Shown piece by piece: positions 1-7,318 of a DNA stretch of 64,000 nucleotides (position 1 is its first letter; each line of letters opens with the position of its first letter). This DNA comes from UBA1764 sp045642565 (GTDB taxonomy: Bacteria > Bacillota > Clostridia > Peptostreptococcales > Anaerovoracaceae): contig JAZUJE010000013.1 of assembly GCA_045642565.1 (NCBI GenBank), positions 77,230 through 141,229 of the forward strand, in the 5' to 3' direction. The position numbers and the translations under genes were made by a program. The notes beneath the pieces were generated by a model. It was given only the letters and a program-made list of their open reading frames with translations, did not search any database and was not told the DNA's origin.

Positions 1-241
1 GGTTGGTTATACCAATGGCTGCAATATCTTCTGCAGTAGCATTGGCTTGTTTCATGGCATTTTTCGCAACCTCAAGCTGTGTTTCCCAAATCTCAGAAGG
101 ATCATGTTCTACCCATCCTGCCTTAGGAAAATATTGCTTAAATTGCTTTTGTGCGACAGAAACAATTTCACTATTGTGATTAAAAAGTATACATCTGCTG
201 CTTGTAGTACCGGCATCTAATGCCATGATATATTTAGCCAT
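1..241 (-). CDS. glpK: Glycerol kinase, N-terminal fragment (cut by window edge)
   Basis: Glycerol kinase phosphorylates glycerol to sn-glycerol 3-phosphate with ATP in the cytoplasm. Reading the minus strand from the ATG at 241 gives about 80 residues starting MAKYIMALDAGTTSSRCILF, the phosphate-1 motif of FGGY sugar kinases. Next come KAGWVEHDPSEIW and the AAIGITNQ-type strand typical of glycerol kinases. A GGAGATCTT ribosome site lies just before the start. The gene begins 9 bases after the serine dehydratase stop, so it is probably the last visible member of that operon. The rest lies beyond base 1, so intactness cannot be judged. Confidence 0.93.
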   Translation of the reverse strand, partial: MAKYIMALDAGTTSSRCILFNHNSEIVSVAQKQFKQYFPKAGWVEHDPSEIWETQLEVAKNAMKQANATAEDIAAIGITN

Positions 242-250
242 AAGATCTCC

Positions 251-1447
251 TTACTTTTTACTATAGAGGGCAGCAAGACCGCCATTTGCAGTCTCTCTGT
301 ATTTCTCAGATAAATCAAGTCCTGTCTTATACATTGTTGCTACAACATCATCAAATGAAATTCTTCTTGTTTTATATAAAAATCTCGAAAGGTTTACTGC
401 ATTAATTGCTCTCATTGCAGCAACCGCATTTCTTTCAATACAAGGAATTTGAACAAGTCCGTTTACAGGGTCACAGGTAAGACCAAGATGATGTTCCATT
501 GCAACTTCTGCTGCATATTCAACCTGTTTAAGATTCATCTTATAAAGCGTAGCAATTCCGGCAGCAGCCATTGAGCAAGCACTTCCTATTTCTGCCTGGC
601 ATCCACATTCAGCTCCGGAAATAGATGCGTTAGTTCTTATTACATTACCAAGCATAGCAGCCACGGCAAGAGCATCAATGATTTCTGAATCAGGAAAGCC
701 TTTCGAACGACTCATGTAGTACATAACTGCAGGAATAACTCCACAACTTCCACATGTTGGAGCTGTTACAACCAAATGCTCATCTGCATTTTCTTCACTA
801 ACTGCATAAGCATATGCCGACAAGAGTCTATCCATTTCAATATCAGAACTTTCATTATAGCAGCGCATTTCATAAAGCATTTTTGCTTTGCGTTTTATTT
901 CAAGCCCACCTGGTAAAATGCCTTCAGCTTTCAACCCTGATTCAACGCAGTTTTGCATAGCCTTCCACATTTCAGCCAAATAGTCTTTTAACGCATAACC
1001 TTCAATAGAGTAGATAAATTCACTCATGCTGATGTCTTTATCCATGCACTCATCAATTATTTCTGATAGATTTTTCTGAGGATAAACTTCTGCAGATTCT
1101 TCAGGGTCTTCGCCAAGAACTTGAATAGATCCGCCACCTATACTTAATATTGTTATTTCTCCAATAGTTTCGCCTGCTTTTTTTGCAACAAATTTCATTG
1201 TATTTGGATGAGGCAAATCAGTTTTTTCAATATCAGTATTAACTTCTGCATTAGGAAGTGCGCTTAAAATAGACTTACCTGTTCCATGCCCAGCACCTGT
1301 AAAAGCCAATGATCCATATAATGTCACATCAAACTTATCTGCCATAGGAAATCGTTCCTGAGCTAATTTTGCAGCTCTGTATGGACCTACAGTATGCGAA
1401 CTGGACGGACCGTTACCAATCTTATAGACGCTCTTAATACTTTTCAT
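251..1447 (-). CDS. sdaA: L-serine ammonia-lyase, single-chain Fe-S type
   Basis: Deaminates L-serine to pyruvate and ammonia using an oxygen-sensitive 4Fe-4S cluster in the cytoplasm. The beta domain is at the N-terminus with the SSSHTVGP motif (about residues 15-22). The alpha domain follows with APTCGSCG, GAECGCQ and GLTCDPVNGLVQIPC, which supply the cluster cysteines. At 398 residues it is somewhat shorter than the roughly 450-residue E. coli SdaA, but both domains are present in one chain, unlike the split SdaAA/SdaAB of many Clostridia. It starts 2 bases after the acyl-CoA ligase stop region and is followed at once by glpK, so it is likely co-transcribed. Pyruvate supply for fermentation is the likely role. 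Confidence 0.94.
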   Translation of the reverse strand: MKSIKSVYKIGNGPSSSHTVGPYRAAKLAQERFPMADKFDVTLYGSLAFTGAGHGTGKSILSALPNAEVNTDIEKTDLPHPNTMKFVAKKAGETIGEITILSIGGGSIQVLGEDPEESAEVYPQKNLSEIIDECMDKDISMSEFIYSIEGYALKDYLAEMWKAMQNCVESGLKAEGILPGGLEIKRKAKMLYEMRCYNESSDIEMDRLLSAYAYAVSEENADEHLVVTAPTCGSCGVIPAVMYYMSRSKGFPDSEIIDALAVAAMLGNVIRTNASISGAECGCQAEIGSACSMAAAGIATLYKMNLKQVEYAAEVAMEHHLGLTCDPVNGLVQIPCIERNAVAAMRAINAVNLSRFLYKTRRISFDDVVATMYKTGLDLSEKYRETANGGLAALYSKK

Positions 1448-1449
1448 AA

Positions 1450-3219
1450 TTAACCTCTCTTTGCAGCTTCCTCTTCTTCCAAAACTCTATAGGCTACTTT
1501 ACCTACCAAAGTCTTTGGGAGTTCATCCTTAAATTCGATATCTTTAGGCATAGAATATTTAGCTACATGTTTTGCACAATATCTAAGAATAGAATCCTTG
1601 GTTTTTTCGTTTTTTGGAACCCCGGGCTTTAACATAACAAAAGCTTTTACAGCAGTCATTTTATATGTATCAGGGACACCTATTACACATGACATTTCAA
1701 CAAGTGGATGTGCGTCAATTATGTTTTCAAGTTGTGCAGGATAGATGTTATATCCCGAACTTACTATCATACGTTTCGCTCTACCCTTAAAGTAAATGAA
1801 TCCATCTGTATCCATAAACCCAAGGTCTCCGGTATGAACCCATGTAAGACCATCATTATGAGTTACTAATGTCGCCTCAGTTTCCTCTTGATGATTCATA
1901 TATCCACGCATTACTGTCGGACCTGCAAGTATAATTTCGCCTTCCTCTCCATAAGGAAGTTCTTCTTCTGTACCAAGTTTTACAATTTTATAATAAGTAT
2001 CAGGGAAAGGAATTCCTATACTTCCCTCTTTTGAAAATAGTGGTGGTGTTAAGCAACTTGCTGTAACGCATTCCGTTGTCCCATAGCCTTCGCGAATTTG
2101 AATTTTTGCATTATGCTGAGCAAGGAAGCTATCCATTTTTTTCTTAAGCTCAATTGATAAGCTATCGCCACCAGAGAAAACACCTTTAAGGGATGATAAG
2201 TCTGCTGTACTGAATTTTTTCAGTCTAAGCAAAGCCTCAAATAATGTAGGGACTCCGGCAATAAAATTACAATTATATTTTGTAATAAGCTTTGCATAAG
2301 ATTCAGCCGTAAATCTAGGAACAAGTATGCAACGGCCACCTTGTGATAACATTGAATGTATACATACTCCAAGGCCAAAACCGTGGAAAATAGGCATTGC
2401 TGCGAGCATCCTGTCACCAGGCTTAAACATTGGATTGGTTGCAATAATTTGTTGCCCAAGAGCATTAAAGTTGCCATTTGTAAGGACTATCCCTTTTGTA
2501 GTGCCTGTTGTACCACCGGAATACAAAATTACCGCCGGGTCATCACTTGAACGTGACACTTCATAATTCCAAAAACAAGATCTGCCAAGAGAAATAAATT
2601 TTTCCCAACGGATAACCGGAGCATCTGATGGAATACGTTCTATCTTGCGGCCTTCTGTAAGCATATATCCTGCCCTAACCGGTTTTGAAAGAGCATCTTT
2701 AATACTTGCAATAATTAAATTAACCAGCTTTGTATTTTTTCTGATAGCTTCAATTTTGTGGTAAAACTGGTCAAGTGTAATGCAGCTGACACTATTAGAT
2801 TCATTTAAATAAAATTCTATTTCCTTTTCTGATGAAAGAGGATGCACCATATTAGCTATTCCACCTATCATGTTTACAGCGTAGAACATATATATTGCCT
2901 GAGGACAATTTGGCATAGCAATGGTAACCACATCACCAGGTCTGATTCCTATTGTTTTTAAAGATTTTGCGCATTGTCTGATATTTTTAGCTAAATCTTT
3001 ATATTTTGTTGATTTGCCCATAAAGTCAAATGCAATATTGTTTGGATATGTTCTGGCAATTTTATCTACAGCTTCGAACAATGATCCTTGAAAGTAATCT
3101 AAATGCATAGGAATATCAGACACCTTAGAGCTTGAAGCCCAAGGTGTGCTTATGCCTTTAACATTTTTCCAATCTACACTCCACTCTTTAGTTCCATTAA
3201 TATAATTAGTGCTATTCAT
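1450..3219 (-). CDS. AMP-dependent acyl-CoA synthetase (long/medium-chain type)
   Basis: ANL-superfamily ligase that activates a carboxylic acid as acyl-AMP and transfers it to CoA. The 589-residue chain has the phosphate-binding motif YSGGTTGTTKG (about residue 235), the EGYGTTE motif, the TGDLGFMDTDGF hinge region and a C-terminal catalytic lysine in LPKTLVGKVAYR. The overall pattern is that of FadD-like enzymes; the acid it uses cannot be read from sequence. Its first 8 bases overlap the end of the E2-like acyltransferase gene, so the two are translationally linked. A supply of acyl-CoA to that acyltransferase is a reasonable inference. An N-terminal stretch before the first ANL motif resembles fatty-acid ligases rather than acetate ligases. 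Confidence 0.88.
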   Translation of the reverse strand: MNSTNYINGTKEWSVDWKNVKGISTPWASSSKVSDIPMHLDYFQGSLFEAVDKIARTYPNNIAFDFMGKSTKYKDLAKNIRQCAKSLKTIGIRPGDVVTIAMPNCPQAIYMFYAVNMIGGIANMVHPLSSEKEIEFYLNESNSVSCITLDQFYHKIEAIRKNTKLVNLIIASIKDALSKPVRAGYMLTEGRKIERIPSDAPVIRWEKFISLGRSCFWNYEVSRSSDDPAVILYSGGTTGTTKGIVLTNGNFNALGQQIIATNPMFKPGDRMLAAMPIFHGFGLGVCIHSMLSQGGRCILVPRFTAESYAKLITKYNCNFIAGVPTLFEALLRLKKFSTADLSSLKGVFSGGDSLSIELKKKMDSFLAQHNAKIQIREGYGTTECVTASCLTPPLFSKEGSIGIPFPDTYYKIVKLGTEEELPYGEEGEIILAGPTVMRGYMNHQEETEATLVTHNDGLTWVHTGDLGFMDTDGFIYFKGRAKRMIVSSGYNIYPAQLENIIDAHPLVEMSCVIGVPDTYKMTAVKAFVMLKPGVPKNEKTKDSILRYCAKHVAKYSMPKDIEFKDELPKTLVGKVAYRVLEEEEAAKRG

Positions 3220-4033
3220 AATTTACAGTCTCTTTTAATTCCCTTTCCAGTAATTCAGGATGTTGTGTTAAATATTTCAAAAGCTTCACGGTCTTTGAAT
3301 AGTAATAACCATCAGCTAAGCGTTCATCTATTGTTAAGCCTAAGTCTACCTTATTATCTTTGATTTCTCCAATTAAACAGAATATAGAATTCGTTCCCCA
3401 ATTGGTAAGATGGTGATATCCTGATTTAAGTCCAATAGAACCAACATTAGAAAAAAGTACTGTTGTATAATATGGGTCAGATCCTATTAACGAATTAGGA
3501 ACCCATCCATGTTTATCTAAAAAGCAAATGAATTTTACTGCCGGACGAGATATCCACCTTGGCAATTTATTAAATGTATCCATCGCATCAGAAGATGTAT
3601 CAAGCTTTTCAGTTCTTACTGAGCTAATCTGTTCATACAACTTATTATGTAAAGTATAAATCGTATCATCTTCTTCACATTTCAAAATAGCCAAACCTTC
3701 GGTACCTTCATCCGAAAACAGTTTTTTGACTACAAATGATGCACTCATCCATTTACGCTGATACATGGTATCGTTGGCAATAAAACGATTCATCTTAGGT
3801 CTAAGACAAACTGCTTTCATAAGGCATGTTACCAAAACATGAAACATGGTATATTTAAACTTTGCATTTTCAGGCTTTGCATTTTCTTTTTCGAGCCATT
3901 CATTTATAGCGGTCAAATCTATCCGTTCACTGATATATGCTTCATTGTTACATCTGCCGGGATAAATGAGCGGCGTAATAAAGTGCATTGGATCTATATC
4001 TCTTATTAGGTATCCGTCTTTCCTATCTCTCAT
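3212..4033 (-). CDS. E2/chloramphenicol-acetyltransferase-fold acyltransferase with altered active-site motif
   Basis: A 273-residue stand-alone catalytic domain related to 2-oxoacid dehydrogenase E2 and chloramphenicol acetyltransferase. There is no lipoyl domain and no E1-binding segment, so it is not part of a 2-oxoacid dehydrogenase. The C-terminal motif corresponding to E2 DHRxxDG reads DERLADG here: the aspartates stay but the catalytic histidine is a glutamate. It heads the operon acyltransferase, acyl-CoA ligase, serine dehydratase, glpK, transcribed from a divergent promoter region shared with abfD. The ligase next door suggests an acyl-CoA substrate, but the acceptor is unknown. The His to Glu change means it may use a different mechanism or be non-catalytic. 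Confidence 0.72.
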   Translation of the reverse strand: MRDRKDGYLIRDIDPMHFITPLIYPGRCNNEAYISERIDLTAINEWLEKENAKPENAKFKYTMFHVLVTCLMKAVCLRPKMNRFIANDTMYQRKWMSASFVVKKLFSDEGTEGLAILKCEEDDTIYTLHNKLYEQISSVRTEKLDTSSDAMDTFNKLPRWISRPAVKFICFLDKHGWVPNSLIGSDPYYTTVLFSNVGSIGLKSGYHHLTNWGTNSIFCLIGEIKDNKVDLGLTIDERLADGYYYSKTVKLLKYLTQHPELLERELKETVNYE

Positions 4034-4069
4034 AATTATTCCTTCACTATTTATGCAAAAGCAAAAACA

Positions 4070-4087
4070 CTAGCGCATTGACGCTAG
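4070..4087. repeat. Inverted repeat in the 5' leader of the acyltransferase operon
   Basis: CTAGCG-N6-CGCTAG is a perfect 6-base dyad. It lies between the predicted minus-strand -10 and the start codon at 4033. It could be an operator or a small leader hairpin; no U-run follows, so it is not a terminator. Confidence 0.4.
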
Positions 4088-4104
4088 CGACAATTTCCTT
4101 CATT

Positions 4105-4113
4105 ATTATACCA
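4105..4113 (-). promoter_or_regulatory. Extended -10 promoter for the acyltransferase operon
   Basis: On the minus strand the sequence reads TGGTATAAT, an extended -10 (TGN-TATAAT), about 70 bases upstream of the start at 4033. No good -35 is visible. Prediction by eye only. Confidence 0.5.
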
Positions 4114-4128
4114 CAAAATTAGTATTTT

Positions 4129-4159
4129 TTGCCCACATCTACTAAGCAACTGATATAAT
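4129..4159 (+). promoter_or_regulatory. Promoter of abfD
   Basis: TTGCCC, a 19-base spacer and TATAAT, with the -10 ending 38 bases before the ATG at 4198 and a GGAGG ribosome site in between. The spacer is 1-2 bases longer than ideal. Confidence 0.5.
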
Positions 4160-4197
4160 GAAAATAATCGAATAAATAATAAATATGGAGGTAAATT

Positions 4198-5667
4198 ATG
4201 GCACTTATGACAGGAAAGGAATATATAGATTCCTTAAGAAAACTAAACACCAGAGTATATATGTTTGGCGAAAAAATCGAAAACTGGGTAGATCATCCAA
4301 TGATCAGGCCTTCGATAAACAGCGTGGCAATGACTTATGATTTAGCACAAATGCCAGAATATGCAGATATTATGACTGCAAAATCCAATTTAACCGGAAG
4401 AACAGTAAATCGTTTTTCACATCTGCACCAATCCACAGAGGATCTAAAAAACAAGGTTAAGATGCAGCGTCTTTTAGGGCAAAAAACCGCTTCATGTTTC
4501 CAAAGATGTGTTGGTATGGATGCTTTTAATGCCGTATACTCCACTACTTTTGAGATAGACCAAAAATACGGAACTCCATATTTTGAAAATTTTAAAAAAT
4601 TCTTAATATATGTCCAAGACAATGATTTAACTGTAGACGGAGCAATGACAGACCCTAAAGGCGATCGTTCAAAAGCTCCTCATGAGCAAACAGATCCCGA
4701 TGTGTTTGTCCATGTTGTAGAACGCAGAAATGATGGAATTGTAGTTTGCGGAGCTAAGGCCCATCAAACAGGCTCAATAAACTCTCATTGGCATTTAATA
4801 ATGCCAACCCAAACAATGAGTGAAGCCGATAAAGATTATGCTGTAAGCTTTGCTTGCCCAAGTGATGCCGATGGATTATATATGGTCTATGGACGTCAAT
4901 CCTGCGATACAAGAAAACTTGAACAGGCAGGAGATACAGGAAATCCATGTTTTGGCGGACAAGAAGCTCTTGTTGTATTAGATCATGTATTTATCCCTAA
5001 CGAATATATATTTATGAATGGCGAATATGATTTCTCCGGAATATTGGTTGAAAGATTTGCAGGTTACCACCGCCAGAGCTACGGCGGATGCAAAGTTGGA
5101 GTTGGTGATGTTTTGATTGGCGCAGCAGCTTTAATAGCTGAATATAACGGAGTTAATAAGAATGCAATTGTTAAAGATAAGATTATCGAAATGACGCATC
5201 TTAACGAAACATTGTATGCTTGTGGTATTGCTTGCTCTGCAGAAGGCAAACAAACCGAAGCCGGGAATTATCAAATTGATATGCTGCTTGCAAACATTTG
5301 CAAACAAAATGTTACAAGATTCCCATATGAAATTGTAAGGTTAGCAGAAGACCTTGCCGGAGGGCTTCTTGTAACTATGCCTTCTGATAAAGATTTTAAA
5401 TCTGACACAGTAGTTGGAAAGAGTGGAGAAACACTCAGCGATATTTGCAACAAATACTATATGGCAAAAGATAGCGTATCAACAGAAGATAAACGCAAAC
5501 TATTAAGATTCTTAGAGAATCTTTGCCTTGGCTCGGCCGCTGTTGGATACAGAACAGAATCTATGCACGGAGCTGGTTCCCCGCAAGCTCAGCGCATCAT
5601 GATACAAAGACAAAGCGATATTGAAGAGAAAAAACAATTCGCAAAAGATATAGCAGGAATTAAATAG
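4198..5667 (+). CDS. abfD: 4-hydroxybutyryl-CoA dehydratase / vinylacetyl-CoA delta-isomerase
   Basis: Flavin and 4Fe-4S radical enzyme that converts 4-hydroxybutyryl-CoA to crotonyl-CoA and isomerises vinylacetyl-CoA. The 489 residues match the family length. The four cluster ligands known from Clostridium aminobutyricum (C99, C103, H292, C299) are present one position off: C100 and C104 in the SCFQRC motif, and H291 and C298 in HRQSYGGC. AHQTGSINSHWHL belongs to the flavin-binding region. It is a single-gene unit with its own promoter and terminator. No 4-hydroxybutyrate dehydrogenase or succinate semialdehyde dehydrogenase lies in the window. The family I CoA-transferase at 40384 could supply the CoA ester, but that is inference. 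Confidence 0.93.
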   Translation: MALMTGKEYIDSLRKLNTRVYMFGEKIENWVDHPMIRPSINSVAMTYDLAQMPEYADIMTAKSNLTGRTVNRFSHLHQSTEDLKNKVKMQRLLGQKTASCFQRCVGMDAFNAVYSTTFEIDQKYGTPYFENFKKFLIYVQDNDLTVDGAMTDPKGDRSKAPHEQTDPDVFVHVVERRNDGIVVCGAKAHQTGSINSHWHLIMPTQTMSEADKDYAVSFACPSDADGLYMVYGRQSCDTRKLEQAGDTGNPCFGGQEALVVLDHVFIPNEYIFMNGEYDFSGILVERFAGYHRQSYGGCKVGVGDVLIGAAALIAEYNGVNKNAIVKDKIIEMTHLNETLYACGIACSAEGKQTEAGNYQIDMLLANICKQNVTRFPYEIVRLAEDLAGGLLVTMPSDKDFKSDTVVGKSGETLSDICNKYYMAKDSVSTEDKRKLLRFLENLCLGSAAVGYRTESMHGAGSPQAQRIMIQRQSDIEEKKQFAKDIAGIK

Positions 5668-5668
5668 T

Positions 5669-5699
5669 AAAAAGACTTGGCTTTTGCCAAGTCTTTTTT
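5669..5699. terminator. Bidirectional rho-independent terminator
   Basis: AAAAAGACTTGGC, loop TTTT, GCCAAGTCTTTTTT. It follows abfD directly and overlaps the last codon of the convergent HAD phosphatase gene. U-runs exist on both strands. Confidence 0.9.
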
Positions 5700-6522
5700 A
5701 TAATAAATATTTTTTTATTACTTCTACTATACCTCCATGGTCACAATCAGAGACCACCACATCAGACAATGTCTTAATATGGCTATTTGCATTTCCCATC
5801 GCTACGCTAAGCCCTGCAGCTCTTAACATTTCCTCATCATTATCAGCGTCCCCAACAGCAATAGTTTCCGAAATATTTATCCCCAAATGATCACACAAAA
5901 CCTTTAAACCACTCGCTTTAGAAATTCCCAAAGGAGAACATTCCAACGATTTTTCTTCTGCATAGCATTTTGTAATAGGCATACAATCTAAGACCTTATC
6001 AAGTCGCGCCCTTACATCGATATCCCTGCAATAGAAGTTAAACTTATACACCTTATATGGATTCTTTAAAAAATCTTCATAGATATCATCATGAAAAGTG
6101 CAGACATCTTTGAACAAACCTTTATATACGCCCATGCCATAATCCCATATATTATCATAATGATTTGTTTGCATATGAGATTCTGTACCATGCAAATGAA
6201 TCGCAGCATCATAGTTTTTTCCCAACTCGAAAATTTTTACTATATCAGCATAATTCAAAGGCTTTTCAAAAATAATTTCATCAGTTTGATTGTTGATTAT
6301 TAATGCCCCGCTTATAGACATAAGATATTCAACCATTGGTACCAAACTACGATATCTGGCAAGTTCTCTTAAATTTCTTCCTGTTGCAATGCAAATATAT
6401 TTACCATTATCAGCAGCAAGTTTCATAGCATCTATACTGTCTTGCCTTATTTGTTTATTTGAATCAAGCAGCGTCCCATCCATGTCGAACGCTATAAGTT
6501 TATATTTATTCATGTTTATCAA
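5698..6522 (-). CDS. Cof-type HAD-superfamily phosphatase
   Basis: Haloacid dehalogenase-like hydrolase of the Cof/YidA type, expected to dephosphorylate small sugar phosphates or similar cytoplasmic metabolites. Motif I is FDMDGTLLDSN near the N-terminus, and the C-terminal metal-binding motif is VGDADNDEEML followed by GLSVAMGNA. The 274-residue length suits a type IIB cap. The first 17 bases overlap the alpha/beta hydrolase gene, making it the third gene of an operon led by the GH3 glycosidase. A link to recycling of released amino sugars is possible but not shown. Confidence 0.87.
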   Translation of the reverse strand: MINMNKYKLIAFDMDGTLLDSNKQIRQDSIDAMKLAADNGKYICIATGRNLRELARYRSLVPMVEYLMSISGALIINNQTDEIIFEKPLNYADIVKIFELGKNYDAAIHLHGTESHMQTNHYDNIWDYGMGVYKGLFKDVCTFHDDIYEDFLKNPYKVYKFNFYCRDIDVRARLDKVLDCMPITKCYAEEKSLECSPLGISKASGLKVLCDHLGINISETIAVGDADNDEEMLRAAGLSVAMGNANSHIKTLSDVVVSDCDHGGIVEVIKKYLL

Positions 6523-7318
6523 AGAAGTCTCTTACTATCTCAAGGTATGTTTCATCTTCATCATAAGCCGAATGAGCTTGAGCTTTACACACATGAAGCT
6601 TGCAATTCAAAAGATGAGAAAGCTCAACGGAAGCCTCAAGCCCAAAGATTTTATCATTTTCTGCTCCCATAATCAAAGATGGGCATTGAATATTATAAAC
6701 TGTTTCTCGAACATCAAACATATCAATAGCATCAATAAGAGCAATAAAACGTTCAGCTTGCTCTTGGTTTCCAAGACCATATATCCTTTCAAGAGCACCC
6801 GCATTATCATTCAAAAATTTATCCGAATAAATATGTTTATACAAATTTTTGTTAAAGTTATAAATGTCTCCTGAATTTAAGTAGCCCCTACTTTCAACCC
6901 AGGTTGCTCTGGATATAGGGGTCGACCATGCTGCGCTCGAGCCTATCACCATTGCCTCTACCATTTCCGGATGCCTAAGAGCCAAGGCTAGAGTTATCAT
7001 TCCACCTTGTGATACTCCTAGAAATTTCGCACTGCTTATAGATATGCTTTTTAATACTCTATATAAATCTTCTGCAAGATCTTCTATTGTACAATCTCTT
7101 TTAAGTTTAATCTTGCGATCAAAAACATAGCAGCTATAATCTGCAAAATTCTCTCTATATCTTGCGGCAATGGCGGCACCAAAACCTTCAAAGCCGCGTA
7201 GAGAAATTCCTGAAACAACAACTAAATTTTTTGAGCCTTCACCAAATTTCACACAGTGAATATATGTATTATCAATAGGAAACTTAACTTCTTCCATAGC
7301 TGATTTATCTGTTTTCAT
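6506..7318 (-). CDS. Alpha/beta-fold hydrolase
   Basis: Soluble alpha/beta hydrolase of about 270 residues. The nucleophile elbow is GVSQGGM (Gly-x-Ser-x-Gly), an oxyanion-type VVVSGISLRG lies near the N-terminus, and a late histidine is in QAHSAYDEDE. I place the start at the ATG at 7318 (MKTDKSAMEE). The upstream in-frame GTG at 7360 lies 55 bases inside the GH3 gene and has no ribosome site. With this start the gene overlaps the GH3 stop by 14 bases, which suggests translational coupling. The substrate is unknown; esterase or haloperoxidase-like activity is the usual family guess. Confidence 0.8.
   Translation of the reverse strand: MKTDKSAMEEVKFPIDNTYIHCVKFGEGSKNLVVVSGISLRGFEGFGAAIAARYRENFADYSCYVFDRKIKLKRDCTIEDLAEDLYRVLKSISISSAKFLGVSQGGMITLALALRHPEMVEAMVIGSSAAWSTPISRATWVESRGYLNSGDIYNFNKNLYKHIYSDKFLNDNAGALERIYGLGNQEQAERFIALIDAIDMFDVRETVYNIQCPSLIMGAENDKIFGLEASVELSHLLNCKLHVCKAQAHSAYDEDETYLEIVRDFFDKHE

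Noticed and set aside
6290..6874. 194-residue plus-strand open frame
   Set aside because: Covers the ends of two real minus-strand genes, reads as low-quality hydrophobic antisense, no ribosome site.
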